64,000 nucleotides of DNA from Tetrahymena elliotti 4EA (GCA_000231825.2 JH720334.1:17018-81017), one strand, 5' to 3'. Positions 1-12,707 are shown, counted from the stretch's first letter. The notes: a model not told the origin generated them from the letters alone. Numbers and translations are program-made.

Positions 1-76
1 CCTTGTATTTTATAAATCAATAATTGTTTATTTTTGACTAATTATTATAAAAGTTGAGAGAGTCTCTTGAATAAAA

Positions 77-979
77 ATGTAAATCAACTTATTAAAATAT
101 ATTTTTGCTTTTTCACTCTGCATTCTTGTAGTTCATTCTTCAAATTAAACATCAGAACACATAGTTCTTATTGATGGTGAAGAACATATTCAGACACCTT
201 TTGGATTGATTCCTAAAGAATGTGTTTTAAGTGTCCCAACAGGTACTCATATCCAAGAAACTGAAGGAGGTTTTCTTCATCTAACAAATGAATAAGAAAA
301 TTTTGTTTAAAGAGTATCCAGAAATCCTAAATGTGATAGAAAAAATCCCACTAAATTACTAAAAAAATGGATTGATAATGGTGGTTATACTCTACCAAGT
401 GGCTTAACTTTGTAAAAATTTGAAGGTAATTACAAAGTGCCTAATAATCCTTAACTTAAAACTAATTAAATTCTTTACTACTTTATTGGATCTCAGAATA
501 ATGATGGTAGTGGCCCTGGTCTTAGCATAATCTAACCTGTACTTACTTTCAAGTATGGTAAGTGGTTCTTTTAATCTTGGAATTGCTGTCCTTAAGGAAT
601 GGCCATTAATAGCCCTCCTGTAGAAAATGTAAAACCTGGGGATACTCTTTACGGTTCAGTTGAAGTTATAAATGATGATGTTACTATTATTTCTTAAAAC
701 TCTCATGGTGAATAATCTGTACTCTCTGTAAGCAGGGAAAACAGAAACTTTGATTGGATAGATGCAACTCTTGAAGTTTATCAAATTCATTCATGCTCGA
801 ATTTCCCTACTGAATATCTTGAGTATTCAAACATGAATGTTACTCTTTCAAATGGATAATAGATTTAGCCATAGTGGAACAACAATTATGGTAATTCAAT
901 GTGTAATGGAAAAACAACCATTATTGATCCTTAAACAATTAGAATATAACATAATGTTAAATAGACATAACAGTCTTGA
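77..979 (+). CDS. Secreted protein of unknown function, 300 aa
   Basis: A single exon reads ATG at 77 to TGA at 977-979 under ciliate code 6, with many TAA/TAG read as Gln. Residues 1-22 form a signal peptide (a hydrophobic run ending near VVHSS), so the protein is probably secreted or lumenal. The body has a conserved-looking core around residues 135-160 (YYFIGSQN followed by GPGLSIIQPVL) and then Trp/Cys/Pro-rich strands and paired cysteines. From memory this core recalls a family of secreted, probably beta-sandwich proteins in fungi, soil bacteria and Dictyostelium whose function I cannot name. The start is the first ATG after an AT-rich leader and gives the full signal peptide. The product could be a hydrolase or a binding protein; the sequence does not decide. 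Confidence 0.85.
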
Positions 980-1361
980 AATTTTATTAAGTCTGAAATA
1001 AAATTTGAGATAAAACTTATATTAATTTTTATCAACAAAAATTACATATTATTATTAGATAATTTTTTAAAAGGTGAATGAAAATTTTAAATATTGTGGC
1101 AAATATATATAATATAAATAAAATAATTTTTTAACAAATTAAATAGTTCATAATTGTTTTTTTGCTAATAAATATGACTAAAATAAATCAAAATAAATTA
1201 AATCATCCATATTTGTCTTCTTTAAATACTAAGAAATATAACTAATTTAAATAAAAATAAATTTATTATTTAGCAAAGAAAATCAATAATATTTTTTAGA
1301 TTCATTATATTTGATTTCTTTGTGTACTAGTCTCTTCATTTTTAGAAGTTTTTTATTTAAT

Positions 1362-4148
1362 TCAATTGTTTTCTTTTTCCTTTTTATAAAAATAGTTTAC
1401 TAATAAATCTACTTTTGTTTAATAATGGTAAAAGCTTAAAAAATGATTATTTTTTAATAAATAATATTTCTGAAATTACTCAGATCCTATCAAATAAAAT
1501 TTTAGGTATTTTAGATTTTAGTGGCCTTTCAGTTTTGCTATAGCTTCGAAAATTTGATCAATTACATAATAGCTAATAAAAATTAAATTTCTCAAACATT
1601 AAAAAATTTGGTAATAAAATAAATGCTAATAAATTATGAAATAATTTTATTCTTAAAGCTTTAAAAGTATTTTTAAATTAATTTATTTTACGTTAACAAT
1701 TTTATGTTTATAACAGATAAACTTTTACATTTTATCAAGCTATTTCCTAAGTCTAAAACTCCTTCATCACTTAGATAATTTCCACTTTTAAATTTATAAA
1801 AATTCTAATAAAAAATAGCATTTTCTTAAAATTATAAATCAAATAAAAATATGTTTTTAAAATAGATTTATGGCAATAGTTTTCTTTTAAATTAATTTAC
1901 TTAAAATCGATCTTCAAGTATTTAAGATTTTTACATTTTCTTAATCCTGTCCCGATATGAGAAGTAGAATCACTTACTATATTGTTAGTGCTGTATTTAT
2001 TTTTTTAATATTTAAATCCAAACATATCTAAAAATTACCCAGATAAATCTAAAGTTAAATTAGTGAGGCTAGTGCACTCTCTTAAACCATCAAAAAGTCC
2101 AGAAGCTCCACCATCAGCGATGTTGCTGTTACTATTTAATTTATTTTTAAATTAATATAAATCTTTTTAGAAGATATTACAAATTATAATTAATTTGTAA
2201 ATAATGTAATGAAGTTTAAGAAGTAGTTTCTTTATCAATTTTGAAAGTTTTACTTAAAGTTGAGATACAAAATTTTAAGATTTTTATTTTATCCTAAACC
2301 AATAGCTAAGCCTTTAGTACCTTTTTCACCTATTTTGTTACCTCTATTAAAAAAATGAATATAATTTTTAATTGAATTTCAATTAATTAAGATTTTCAAG
2401 TTAAGAAGTTATTTTACCCTGACAAATCTAAAGTTATTGTTACTAAATTCTTGCATTTTCCTAATCCATCTCCTAATTTAATGGCCCCCACACGAAGAAT
2501 GCTATTTTCACTTTTTAAAAACATTAATAAGCCTGTTTTAAAAAATAAAATGAATTAATTTACTTAAGGTTTAGATCAAGTTAAGAGAGGTTTTATATAT
2601 CTTTTAAGTTTAAACCAAGCTCAGAAGCTCCTTCGCAGCTAATATTATTTTCTCTAAAATTAAAATATATAAAAGTAATGAATTTGATTATCAAATCTTT
2701 ATTTTACCCAGATACATCTAATTTTAACTTTTTTAGATTTTTAATTTTTATTAACCCTTTTGATAAACCTGAAATACCTTCATTACAAATATTATTATAA
2801 CTTTTTTTATTAATTTTATATTTATATTAATATAATATATTATCATAATTCCTCAATCTCTTATCTTATTTATCATATAATTTATGCTTTTTTTTTGAGA
2901 TAACTTTTCTGAAAAATAAATAATCTTTCATGGTTTATTCTTTGAGAATTTTTGAGGGATTAATATAGCTCTTTTATTAAATTATCTAATATTTAATAGC
3001 TTTACCTTAGATTTAAGTATAGATTTGAAAGATTTGTACAATTTCCTAACCCATTTCCTAAGTCAATTGCTCCACTTGAACCTACAAGATTAGATCTATT
3101 TATTCAGTAAAAAATTTCTAAAACTATTAATTAATACTCTAAAATTTAAATATCTCAAAAGTATCAGCTTGAAAATGATCAAACAAGCATTACTATAATT
3201 CAAGGACAAGGTTTTCTAAATTTTTGCATACTCCTAAGCCAGCACCTAAATTGCTAGCTCCATAGTTAGACACATTGTTATATCTTTAAATAAAATTGAT
3301 TGAGGAAACACTTTAAAAAATCTTAAAATATTATTTTACTTTGATAAATTTATTGTTAAATCAGTTAGATAAAAAGAACTTCCTAAACTTTAAGCTATTT
3401 AAGATATACCAAAATCTTCAATTTTATTATATCTAGCATAAAAAAATACTTATCAATTAATTTTATCATCATAAATAATTTAATCTGTTAATAATTTAAA
3501 AATATACCCTGATAAATCAACTATTAAGCTTTTTAAATTTACTAATTTTCCTAATTCAACGCCAATTGTGGAAGCTCCTTCTTAATTAATATAGTTTTCT
3601 CTATTAATGAAATTTAAAATATTAATAATGTTGATTAACAAATAAAATTGTCACCCTGAAATTCTAAGATTTAAGTTTGTTAGTAATACACAGTTACCAA
3701 CTCCAACTATTAAATTAGTGGCACCTTCTTCACAAATATTATTGTCACTTCAGATTTATCAATTAATTACAAACTGTTTAATCTTTCTCTTGATAAAATG
3801 CAGGAAATTAATTTTACTTCAAGTCAAGATTTAATGATTGAAGATTATTACAGTTACTCAGACTCTCTCCTAAAGCTGATGCCCCAGAATCTTTTATGGT
3901 GTTTTAACTAAATTATAAATAAAAATAAATAATTAAATTGAATTTAAAATATCAAAGATTCAACTGTTTTTAAAAAAATGTTAAATTAATTTTTAACATT
4001 CAGTTTTTATTTATTTAAGAAATTTTAGGATAAATAGAATAGTAATTTATTTATTAATATAAATTCATTCATAAAGAAACAAATTAATTATGTATGAATA
4101 AAAAATTGTTAGATAGTAATTCAAGTTATGTTACTTTTTTTTGTTCAT
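1362..4148 (-). CDS. Leucine-rich-repeat protein, 13 one-repeat exons
   Basis: Exons on the minus strand, gene 3' end first: 1362-1572 (stop TGA 1362-1364), 1692-1784, 1901-1990, 2039-2131, 2254-2343, 2418-2510, 2564-2653, 2708-2800, 3006-3095, 3194-3283, 3340-3432, 3508-3600, 3655-3747, 3818-3907. A tentative 14-nt first exon is 4135-4148. Thirteen exons are exactly 90 or 93 nt and every intron is phase 2, so each exon encodes one LRR of the ribonuclease-inhibitor type (pattern NxIxxxGAxxLGxGLxxCxNLxxLxLDL). The model gives 471 aa. No signal peptide or membrane segment is seen, so the product is probably a cytoplasmic binding solenoid; the partner is unknown. The repeats are certain; the first exon is only inferred from phase and a GTAACA donor. 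The nearby series at 7.2-8.2 kb and the gene at 41.9-45.2 kb belong to the same family. Confidence 0.85.
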
Positions 4149-4686
4149 TATAAATAAAAAACATTTAAAAAAAAACAGTAAGAAATAAAAAATAAATTTT
4201 ACTGGTATTTTAAAAATCATTTAACTAACTAAACACTCCCTTTAATAGAAAAATTAGAAGAAGTAGAAAACAAGAATACAATTAAGCCCGAATTTTATGT
4301 TATTCTTGTATTGTTTATTTTTACTTGGAAGAGTATTTATTTTCTATTGAACATTAAATAAAAAAACTCTAGATTGATATTTTTATTAGATTGGATGGAT
4401 AATATTACTATGATCACCTTATTAAAATTTTAAATTGAGAATTCTTATTGTAATGTAAGTAGATTTTTAGAATAAACAAGGCAGAAAAGAATAATTTACT
4501 TAAATTGTATTAAAAGGCATTAATTAACCAATCTATTTTAAATTTGCATGTTTTTTACTTGAAGAGACATTAAAAAAGTTAATAAGTTTCAAATAAATAA
4601 TTATTAAAATTAGTTCTCAAAAAAAATAAGATTAAAACGTTAAGTCAATAAATCAGCAAGTAAAGTTGTAAAAGCAAAATTAAAAC

Positions 4687-6730
4687 ATGGGGTTCATTAG
4701 CGAAAAATTAAAAATGATGGACATTTTTTCAAGTCCTTACTAGTTCACGCTCATAGACAACTAAAAATAGAAGAAAACAGTTGCTGGTGGGTTTTTTTCT
4801 TTCATTGTTATCTGTGTTTTATTGGGCTACTTTGTTTACTTATGCTAACTATATTTTTCTTCAAAGATTAATCCATCTATCTCTCAAACAAATGAACTTT
4901 ATGACTCAATGTTCACTTTCAATATTACAAATGACCTATTTGCTTTCAGACTGAATTTATAAAATGGCTAAACAATACAAGAGCTAGATAAATCTACAGG
5001 TTTACTTTATTTAAATATTATTCCTACTTTTAACTATATTGATGAAAGTGGTGCTAATTAGTAAAAGAATTTAGCATTTACTGAATGTTAAGACCCTACT
5101 CTAAGCTCATTTGTTTGTTTAGATTTTACTAATGCGGGCCTATCTAAAACATAATTTGCAATGACCTTTGATCCAGATAATATTGGCAGCTATTCAATAG
5201 GTTTATTATTTATAACCCGTAATCCTTTACTTCTGTAGGAAGGTTAAAAATGTGCAACTGATTAAGAAATTAGGGAAAACATTTTAAGGATAAAGTCTTA
5301 TGGAGTGATGAGAATGACAACTTCACAGTATAATTCCAAAACTTAAAGGTTTGAAAAAAATGTAAAATAAGAAATATTTGGATTTTAGGAAGGTTTGTCT
5401 TATAAAAGCACTGTTATACTTCAAAAAAGCACTACAACTATAACTGAAGGAATTTTATTCCAAAATGAGTCTGAAACAGTTCACTTATCAGGTTATTAAA
5501 GATAAGAATCATACGCAACAAGTTAATATATAAAAGAAGAGCTATACTTTAATGTAGTTTCTCACATTAGTATCTATCTTGGCTAAAATGGAACCAATTA
5601 ATAAATTCAATTCCCTCCTTTTACTTCAATATTAGCTTAATTTTCTAGTGTGATGAATACATTGTTGATTTCTGGAGTTATTATGCAAATATTTGCTTCT
5701 AATTAAATTGTGCAAGATCTAATAAATATTGAACTAAAAACATACTTTAAAAAAACTGCATTAAATTTCATTTAAAAATTTAATAAAAGTCAAGACGCCT
5801 AAGAGCAGCCTTCTATTGCTAAGCGGTTAGTTCAAACATATATTTCTTTATAAAATTTAGAAATAGAAAGATATTTTAATAAGTATTTTTAAATCAGTCT
5901 TTTATAAAGGTAATCTTTTTAAAATCAAAATTAATATTATATCTTAATAAATTTATTAACTAATTATTAAAATATTCAGATTCAAATTATTTTTGATTGG
6001 TGATGAAGTGAAAAAAGAAGATAGTGATTAATTAAAAAAATATAAATATCTTCTTTAAGAGACATCAAAGTAAATGAGTATTTTTGAGATGTAGAAATAG
6101 CTCTTGTAAGTGAAATTGATGCTGAGAATTTTGTTTTCAGCTGAGTAGTTTGCTGCATTATAACTTTGTGGTATAGAACTTTTCTGCTAAAATTAAGATG
6201 AGCAGCTCAAAAATATCATTTTAAATAACGAACCAAGTAAAGATCCTAAAAATATCTAAAAATTTAATCTTGCTTGTGAGGATAAATAATAGACTTATTC
6301 TGAAAAAAGCTAGAAAGAAAAAAAACCTTTATTCTCAATAGGAGAAGCAGACTCTCCAAATCTTAATTTTAATGGCGAAAGCACCAAATTAAATAAATTG
6401 AATGCAGATGATTGTAATTTTGATTTATAGTAAATTAACCTAAAAGAGTAGTAAATACAGTCAAGTAATTAAGAATCGATGGTAATCTAGAAAAATGTTA
6501 ATTTTTCTAAATTTAAGGAAACAAATAATGTTTAATATTTGCTGAAAAATCAAATCACAACTTAAAATCATTTAGAAAAAATTGATTTAATAGAAAAAGA
6601 TTTGGACTATTTTGAAATCTATTTAGAAAAATTCTTAGACAAAAACTATATCAAATCAGAGTTAGACAACAGAATTTTAAATTGCATGATTGGAATAGAG
6701 GTTCCAAAAGGAGATATTGAAATAAGATGA
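4687..6730 (+). CDS. Two-exon transmembrane protein, ciliate family
   Basis: Exons 4687-5909 and 5980-6730 are joined through a phase-2 GTAATC..TTCAG intron and give 657 aa ending at TGA 6728-6730. The N-terminus (residues 1-35) is short and polar. A strong membrane segment follows at about residues 37-60 (GGFFSFIVICVLLGYFVYLC), then a large presumably extracytoplasmic domain of about 250 residues with scattered cysteines and Asn-Xaa-Ser/Thr sites. A second hydrophobic stretch lies near 325-350 (MNTLLISGVIMQIFAS). The rest (residue 400 onward) is Lys/Gln/Glu-rich and looks cytoplasmic. This two-pass layout with a basic aromatic N-terminus matches a large family of ciliate transmembrane proteins of unknown role. 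I do not recognise a catalytic motif. It lies between the two LRR exon series but on the opposite strand. Confidence 0.85.
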
Positions 6731-7243
6731 TAAAAAATTATTTGCTTTTACTTGGTTTGATTATTTGTTATTTTTTAAATATGTATTCATTTTTTTTGGA
6801 TTTATTTTTTATTTGTTTTTAAAATATTAGCAAGTTAAAATGAATTAAAATTAATCTAATTAACCAAAAAAAGTTCAAATAAATGGTGAAATAAGCTATT
6901 AGATTTAATTTAATTATAATTGTTTTTTATTAAAATTTATGTTCATTAATTTTTATAAATTAAGGCACTCTTAAAGTTCTTAAAAAGTTTATTTTAAAGT
7001 TACTCTCCTTAAAAAACACATTGAAATTCCAAATATTGTACAAACTTCAAAATTATTAATTTCCAAGAGTATTTTTATTTAATTTTATATTGATGGTAAT
7101 GATAATTATCTTAAAATAGAAGTGGAAATAATATATTTTCGAAAAATGTAATAATTTAGAAAAAATAAATTAATTTTTTAATAAGAAATCAGAGAGTAAT
7201 AGTCTCTTTTTAAAAATTTGCAATCAATATTTTATTTATTTAC

Positions 7244-8180
7244 CTAAGATTAAGAGCTAAATGTTGTAAATTTTTGAATTGAGTTAATCCATATGCTATA
7301 TCAGAAGCTCCTTCTTCATCTATTTGATTAATGCTTTTATTTAAAATTAAAAAAAGGTTGATTTATCTTTTCTAATATTTATATTATTTTTTCTTTAGTG
7401 GTAATAAAATAGACATATTCTTAATTTACCTAAAATCTAAAAGAAGATTTGTAATCTAATTGCATTTCACTAAGCTTTCCATTAATACATGAACACCAAT
7501 GCTAGTAATATAATCACATCCACTGTTGATATTATTTATTACCTATATTTTTAGCCAAAAAACTTAATAAAACCATACTGAAAGCTCAAGTCTAAGGAGG
7601 TCAGGTTTTAACAGTTTTCTACTTTTTCACTTAAATATGAAAGTCCTAGATTACTAATATTGTTTGAGCTTCATATAAAAATATTTATTTATGAACTCAT
7701 CATAAATTAAATTTACTTCATTTTTAGCTTAAGAAATTTAAGATTAGTCAGCTTTTTTAATGCAGTTGAAAGTTAAAAAAATCCCGAATCTGAAATTTAA
7801 CAACTTTTATTTTCAAATTATTTTTAATTAATATAAAATATTATTTTAAATCAAATAATTCTAAAAAATTCTTTGATGATACTTAAGAGATATTTTTTGT
7901 TAAGCTGTTTAAATTTGATAATTATTCTAATCTAATTCTAATTGAAGAAATAAAATCAATTTTCAATTTTAATTTTCCAAAATAATGAATTTCAATGATA
8001 ATATTAATTTGCTTTTAAAATAGTTGAATTCATCCAAATAAAAATCAAACTATTTAATAACTATTGATAAAGTAAAGAGATTGATACCCAGATAATTCAA
8101 GAACCATGGTTTTAGTGTTGCTGTATTTTGATAAAGCTTCTGCAATTAAAGTAGCCATAATATCACATATTTTTTATTTA
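7244..8180 (-). CDS. Partial leucine-rich-repeat gene (five exons seen)
   Basis: Minus-strand exons 7244-7333, 7430-7522, 7579-7668, 7717-7803 and 8088-8180 each encode one LRR unit of 29-31 residues, again with phase-2 introns. Examples are a unit with INQIDEEGASDIAYGL and one with NNISNLGLSYLSEKVENC. Neither end of the gene could be fixed. Possible further 5' coding lies near 8250-8330 (an open frame ending in a GTATTA donor), and a 3' exon may lie within 6960-7160. The repeats are less regular than in the 1.4-4.1 kb gene, and the 7717-7803 exon is one residue short. The segment may be a degenerating paralog or the middle of a real gene with weak end exons. Transcript data would be needed to tell which. 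Confidence 0.6.
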
Positions 8181-9075
8181 CTTTTTATAAAAAATAATTT
8201 TTGATTATCGTTTTATTCATAGAAATTAAATCAAGTTTATTAATAATACCTCATCTAAAGCTCAATATTTATTTCTTCTTCATATAATTGATAATCTAAA
8301 AACTTTTTATGATTTTTAAGGAACATTTATATATAAATCAGTAAGATAAAATACTTTACTTTGTGAAATTAATTAAATTTAAGATTTTATTAGGACATTT
8401 TTTTTGTCTACTATTTGCTTTTCTTTTATCAAAAGTTTTAATTTTTAAATTTAATAACAAAAACACTGAAATTTCTTATCAGATTAAATAAGTCTTAATC
8501 AAAATAAGAAATTAATTTTTAAAACCATTTGAAATACAAGCTTCTATATTCTTTTACAAATTCCATAGCTATGAATTCCCTGTATTTAAACTTTAATATT
8601 CTTAAATCTTTGTTTTTAAATTTCTTAAAAATATACACCCTTAAAAATATATTTAATGAGTTTCATTTTTTAGCTTATTCTTTATGAAGATGAAATATTT
8701 GTATTTTAAATCTAAAAAAGTGCATTAAGCTAGACAAATTGTTTCTGATAAAATACATTGTAATAATACAAACAATAGAGGAGATTAGAATAATAGAATG
8801 ACTTTTTTAACTTCATTAAAACATTAAAATGATTCTCTTTGAAATAATAAAAGATTATTCAAAAATCTTTTAAATAAGAAATTATTTTATTAATTAAAAC
8901 TATTTTTTAGAAGAAAGTAGATTTTAGTGTTTCAGATATTTACTATCTTTCCTGGTCAGAAATTTCTTTCTTATCTACTCGATTTTGATTTATTAAATAT
9001 GTTATTTTCATTTTAATAAGAAAAAAAAGCTTTCTTAAATTATAAAAAATTATTAATCATAAAAAATAGTAAAAT

Positions 9076-9534
9076 ATGAAAAAAGAGAGTAAATAAGGCA
9101 ATAAGAAAAGGATTAATTCAAATAATTCTAGTTAATCCTAAAGAACGTGTTTTCCATAATCTAATAACAATAGCAATAGTTCTAAAGATCAAATATTAAG
9201 AGTAACTATTTAAAAATAGAAATATGATCAGAAAGCCACAAAAAATTTTTGGAGAGATATAATGAGAATAAAAAAAGATAAATAAAAAGACATAAAAAGC
9301 TAAACATTTTAGGAATTCATAGGAGATACCAAAAGTTTCTCTGAAAAATCATTTAAGAATATTCACTAATTATCAAAAAACGAGTAGGACAAAAAGCAAT
9401 AATATGCCTAACAATATTTAAATTTAATAATGAGTAATGTGAATGAGGTAGTGATTAAAAGAAGAAATAGTCAGTAAGATTTATAATAGGTAATAAGGCT
9501 TATAAATAAGATGTTAGAGATTATTTAACAGTGA
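9076..9534 (+). CDS. Small basic Gln/Asn-rich protein, 152 aa
   Basis: A single open frame runs from ATG 9076 to TGA 9532-9534 under code 6. The product is rich in Lys, Gln, Asn and Ser. It begins MKKESKQGNKKRINSNNSS, has a central part with FWRDIMRIKKDKQKDI, and ends in a likely amphipathic helix (VIRLINKMLEIIQQ). No signal peptide, membrane segment or known domain is visible. Codon content and the steady protein-like composition support coding, but no homology is recognised. It could be a nuclear or cytoskeletal low-complexity protein. The flanks are extremely AT-rich and no introns are needed. Confidence 0.55.
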
Positions 9535-9796
9535 AAGACTTGCTTTTTCTAATAATCTGCCACACTGCTAAATTATCTATTTCTCTTTACTTTTTAACAA
9601 TAAATAAAATTATATTATTATTTAGGAGTGTAATTCTTATGTAGTTAAATCTTTGTAAGTTTTAATCATATTTAAAACTTATAATTTGAAAATATAAAAT
9701 ATGTTTATAAATAATTAATTTAGCCATTTTTTTAATCCAATTATTCATATTTGTTTGAAATCTAAAAATATCCTTTTTTTTGTGCATAATATTTTC

Positions 9797-9988
9797 TTAA
9801 TAATTAAATTTAATTATTTTTTCTTTGTATTTCTAAATAATATATTCCTAATATTTTTTTGAATTTCTTTTGCTCCAATCAACTTTTTATTTAATAATTA
9901 AATTTAATTATTTTTTTCTTTGTATTTCTAAATAATATTTTCCTAATATTTTTTTTGAATTTCTTTTGCTCCAATCAACTTTTTATTT
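9797..9988. repeat. Tandem direct repeat, 94-bp period, two copies
   Basis: The stretch starting TTAATAATTAAATTTAATTA at 9797 is repeated almost perfectly from 9891, and the copies differ only by T-run length and about one substitution. It lies in noncoding AT-rich DNA just after the 9.1-9.5 kb gene. Confidence 0.9.
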
Positions 9989-10500
9989 TCTTTCTCTTTA
10001 TTTTTTATTAAACCAAATTTATCTTTTATATATCATGTTAATTCATTAATCCTTGTTTGAAAAATTATATTTTTTATTAGTTTTAAGACATTTAAAGTAA
10101 ATTTAATACAATATTCAATATAACTTTTTAAAATATTATATTAGATTTAAAGGTATATGATAAAGAAATAAAAACTTTTTTTGTGAGAAATAAATATTTT
10201 TCTAATGTATTTGATTTTATTTTGAACATTTTAATCTTCATTACAAATATATCATTTTAGAATATAATAATATTGATATCTAATACTAATATTTTTATTT
10301 ATTTTACACAAATAAGTAGCCTATCAATTTCAAAAATACCACACACACTTAAGTATTCTCTAGGATAAATTACTGTCATCTAGATTTACTTTAACAATAA
10401 TTTATTATTGATTATAGAGATATATATATTCATATTTGATTCATCTATTATTTATTTTTATTTATAATATCTATCATACTATTATCTATCAAATTTCTAA
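9989..10500. other. AT-rich intergenic DNA, nothing recognised
   Basis: Long A/T runs occur here and no protein-like reading was seen on either strand. Confidence 0.6.
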
Positions 10501-10933
10501 ATGAGTAAGATAAAAATTCATAATAAATGAGAAGATGGACAGCTTCATTTAACTTTTTATGACAATTTAAAAACTAAATTTAATGCAAAGTCTCTTTATT
10601 GTTTAAAAATTAAAGCTCATAAGCATATAAAAGGTAATCTGCATACTCTTTTTATTAATTTATTTTAATCATAGATTTGTTTCAAAATTATGAGACCATA
10701 TCAAATAAAAAGAATGATATATCTCTGTATATTTACATACAACTTTTTCTTTTGCAAAATGAGAGGTAATTAATATTTTAGATTGAAGATAGAAAACTTA
10801 AACTAAATTATTTATTTTTCTACTTCTCTTAACATAATATTTTTAATAAATTAGACATTACACTCCAAATTTTTATTTACTAAGTTCAATTTATTTAGAA
10901 GAAACTGAATTTTTTTCAAAAACTCAGCTTTGA
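10501..10933 (+). pseudogene. Small three-exon gene or pseudogene with in-frame TGA
   Basis: Segments 10501-10633, 10675-10765 and 10855-10933 join in phase (cumulative 303 nt) to about 100 codons with protein-like composition, for example EDGQLHLTFYDNLKTKF and LKIKAHKHIKDLFQNYE. Codon 10 (10528-10530) is TGA. The TGA would disappear if a very short intron (GTAAGA donor at 10505, ending at AG 10532) were removed, leaving a four-base first exon. Otherwise the gene is broken. Length and strand pattern faintly recall a ubiquitin-like fold, but there is no C-terminal Gly-Gly and the resemblance is not established. More coding-like sequence in shifting frames continues to about 11.5 kb, which suggests either further exons or decay. 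Confidence 0.35.
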
Positions 10934-11035
10934 AAAAAGAATAGTTTTGGTAGAAAACACTATTAGATTATTTACACATTTTTTGAAATAAAAATGTTAA
11001 TTAAAATTTTAAATACATTGTAATGAATCAATTTG

Positions 11036-11514
11036 ATATTGCAAAAGAAAATTAATAGAAAAGTTGAAATATAAATTTACTAACAAACATGTAAAGTATA
11101 TGGATAAGCATATCTTAAACAAGAAGATATAAATACTTTTTATAAAGCTTAAGAAAAAATACAAAATGAATAGTGTAAAATTATATTATAACATAACCAT
11201 TTAATAGTACTAATACAAATATTAATTTAAGTAAATAAATAAATTTCTCCTAAGAAAAATATTCTACAAATAAAATGCTAAAAAGATTAATATTATTTTG
11301 AAATAAAATTACAAAGAGTGATACTGAGTTTTTTGATTGAAAATATTTTAGTAAATTTGGAAATTTATTTTACATTTGAAAAATGAAAAGATATTAATTA
11401 CCTTAAAACTGATTAAGAATAGTAAAATTGAGGATTTTTTTATTATTGATTCAAGACGCTTATTGAGTGGTTAAAAATCAGTATTAATTTAATTATTTAG
11501 AAAGTGATAGATAT
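11036..11514 (+). other. Coding-like stretch in shifting frames
   Basis: Protein-like readings (for example a reading with QEDINTFYKAQEKIQNEQ, and later KNSKIEDFFIIDSRRLLSG) follow the 10.5-10.9 kb candidate. They change frame near 11380 without clean splice sites. It could be the 3' part of a decayed gene. No domain is recognised. Confidence 0.25.
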
Positions 11515-11989
11515 GATAATTATCTTTACATGTGTCTTTTTTGTTTCGAATTTTAATTTGTTTGGGATAATTCGAATTTGTGGTTTTTTTTAATATTTCA
11601 TAATCTATTAATTTATTAATCATTAATAAATTATAAATAAATTCCTTTGTTTAAGGTTTCTATTAGATCTCTGTTAAAATAATTGATGACTGCTTCTATT
11701 TTTAAATAAATTGCAAACTTACTCAAGATATCTCAATTTTTAATTTGAATAAAACTTCTTAATTAGTTCTAAAATTAATCAATTAAGATCATCTAGTTAG
11801 TGATACTGATGATTGAATGACAAAGACTAATTCAAACAGTTTTTTATTTTCTTGCTAAAATCTTTTTAAATAATTATTAATAAGAGGTAATAACTAATTA
11901 ATCAAATATTTTCCTTCTTTTTCTACACTAAATACATAAAAATTAAATTCATGATATTTTGCTTTCTTTATTTGATGAGTATTTTAGCT

Positions 11990-12511
11990 TCACTCTACTC
12001 CGTAGCTTTTAGCTATTGTTATACTTTTCAAAACATAATATAGATAACCCATCAATTTTAATCGTCTCTTAAAAATTTTAAGATCTTTGATTTTTTTATT
12101 GATTTAAATAACTAGCATTTTATCTACACTTTTTGAATAGATTCTTTTAATTGATGCTTAAGAGGTAAAGTAAATTTTTCTATTATTTTTAATTTATGCT
12201 AAAGCTTTCTAAAAAGTTTTAAAAATAGATTTCATATCATATTATTTTTGTATTTAAAAACTATACACGTGACCTCAAATAATTTGTTAAAACTCTTTGA
12301 TTTTTTATTTTGATATTGGAAAACATTTTTAAATAGAATTAAAAATTATGATTTGTCTACTCTAGTCTGATTTGCCTGATTTGATTAGAAAAATAATTAA
12401 ATCAAGAAGTGATTTAAGGATTTTGTTATCATAAAACTGTTTTATTGCATAGTGAGGTGTAATACCATGTTTATTTAGAAGTTTAGGAGGTATTTCCATT
12501 TTTTATGGCAT
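11990..12511 (-). pseudogene. 173-codon frame interrupted by one TGA
   Basis: Reading from ATG at 12511 on the minus strand, the frame is protein-like for 78 codons (it includes KLLNKHGITPHYAIKQFYDN). It meets TGA at 12275-12277, continues in the same frame for 94 more codons and ends at TGA 11990-11992. The second half holds FQKALAQIKNNRKIYF and a basic tail. No splice site removes the internal TGA. It may be a pseudogene with one nonsense change, two chance ORFs, or (unlikely without a seen SECIS element) a selenocysteine codon. No family is recognised. Confidence 0.3.
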
Positions 12512-12707
12512 TGATATTTTTATTTAAATTAAATTAGGTGAAACAAAGCCATTAAATTGAAGAAAAATATTAATTGTTAAGATCTAATATTTTTATTAAA
12601 TTCTGAGAAAATAATACTCAAAAAAATATAATAATTAATTAGATTAAAAATTATCAAATTTACCAAATACTAATCCGCAAGTTAATTACCAAAAATAATT
12701 AATAAAA

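Noticed and set aside
11540..11575. Inverted TTCGAA-containing motif
   Set aside because: Short imperfect palindrome of a kind common in AT-rich DNA; no hairpin long enough to call a regulatory or RNA element.
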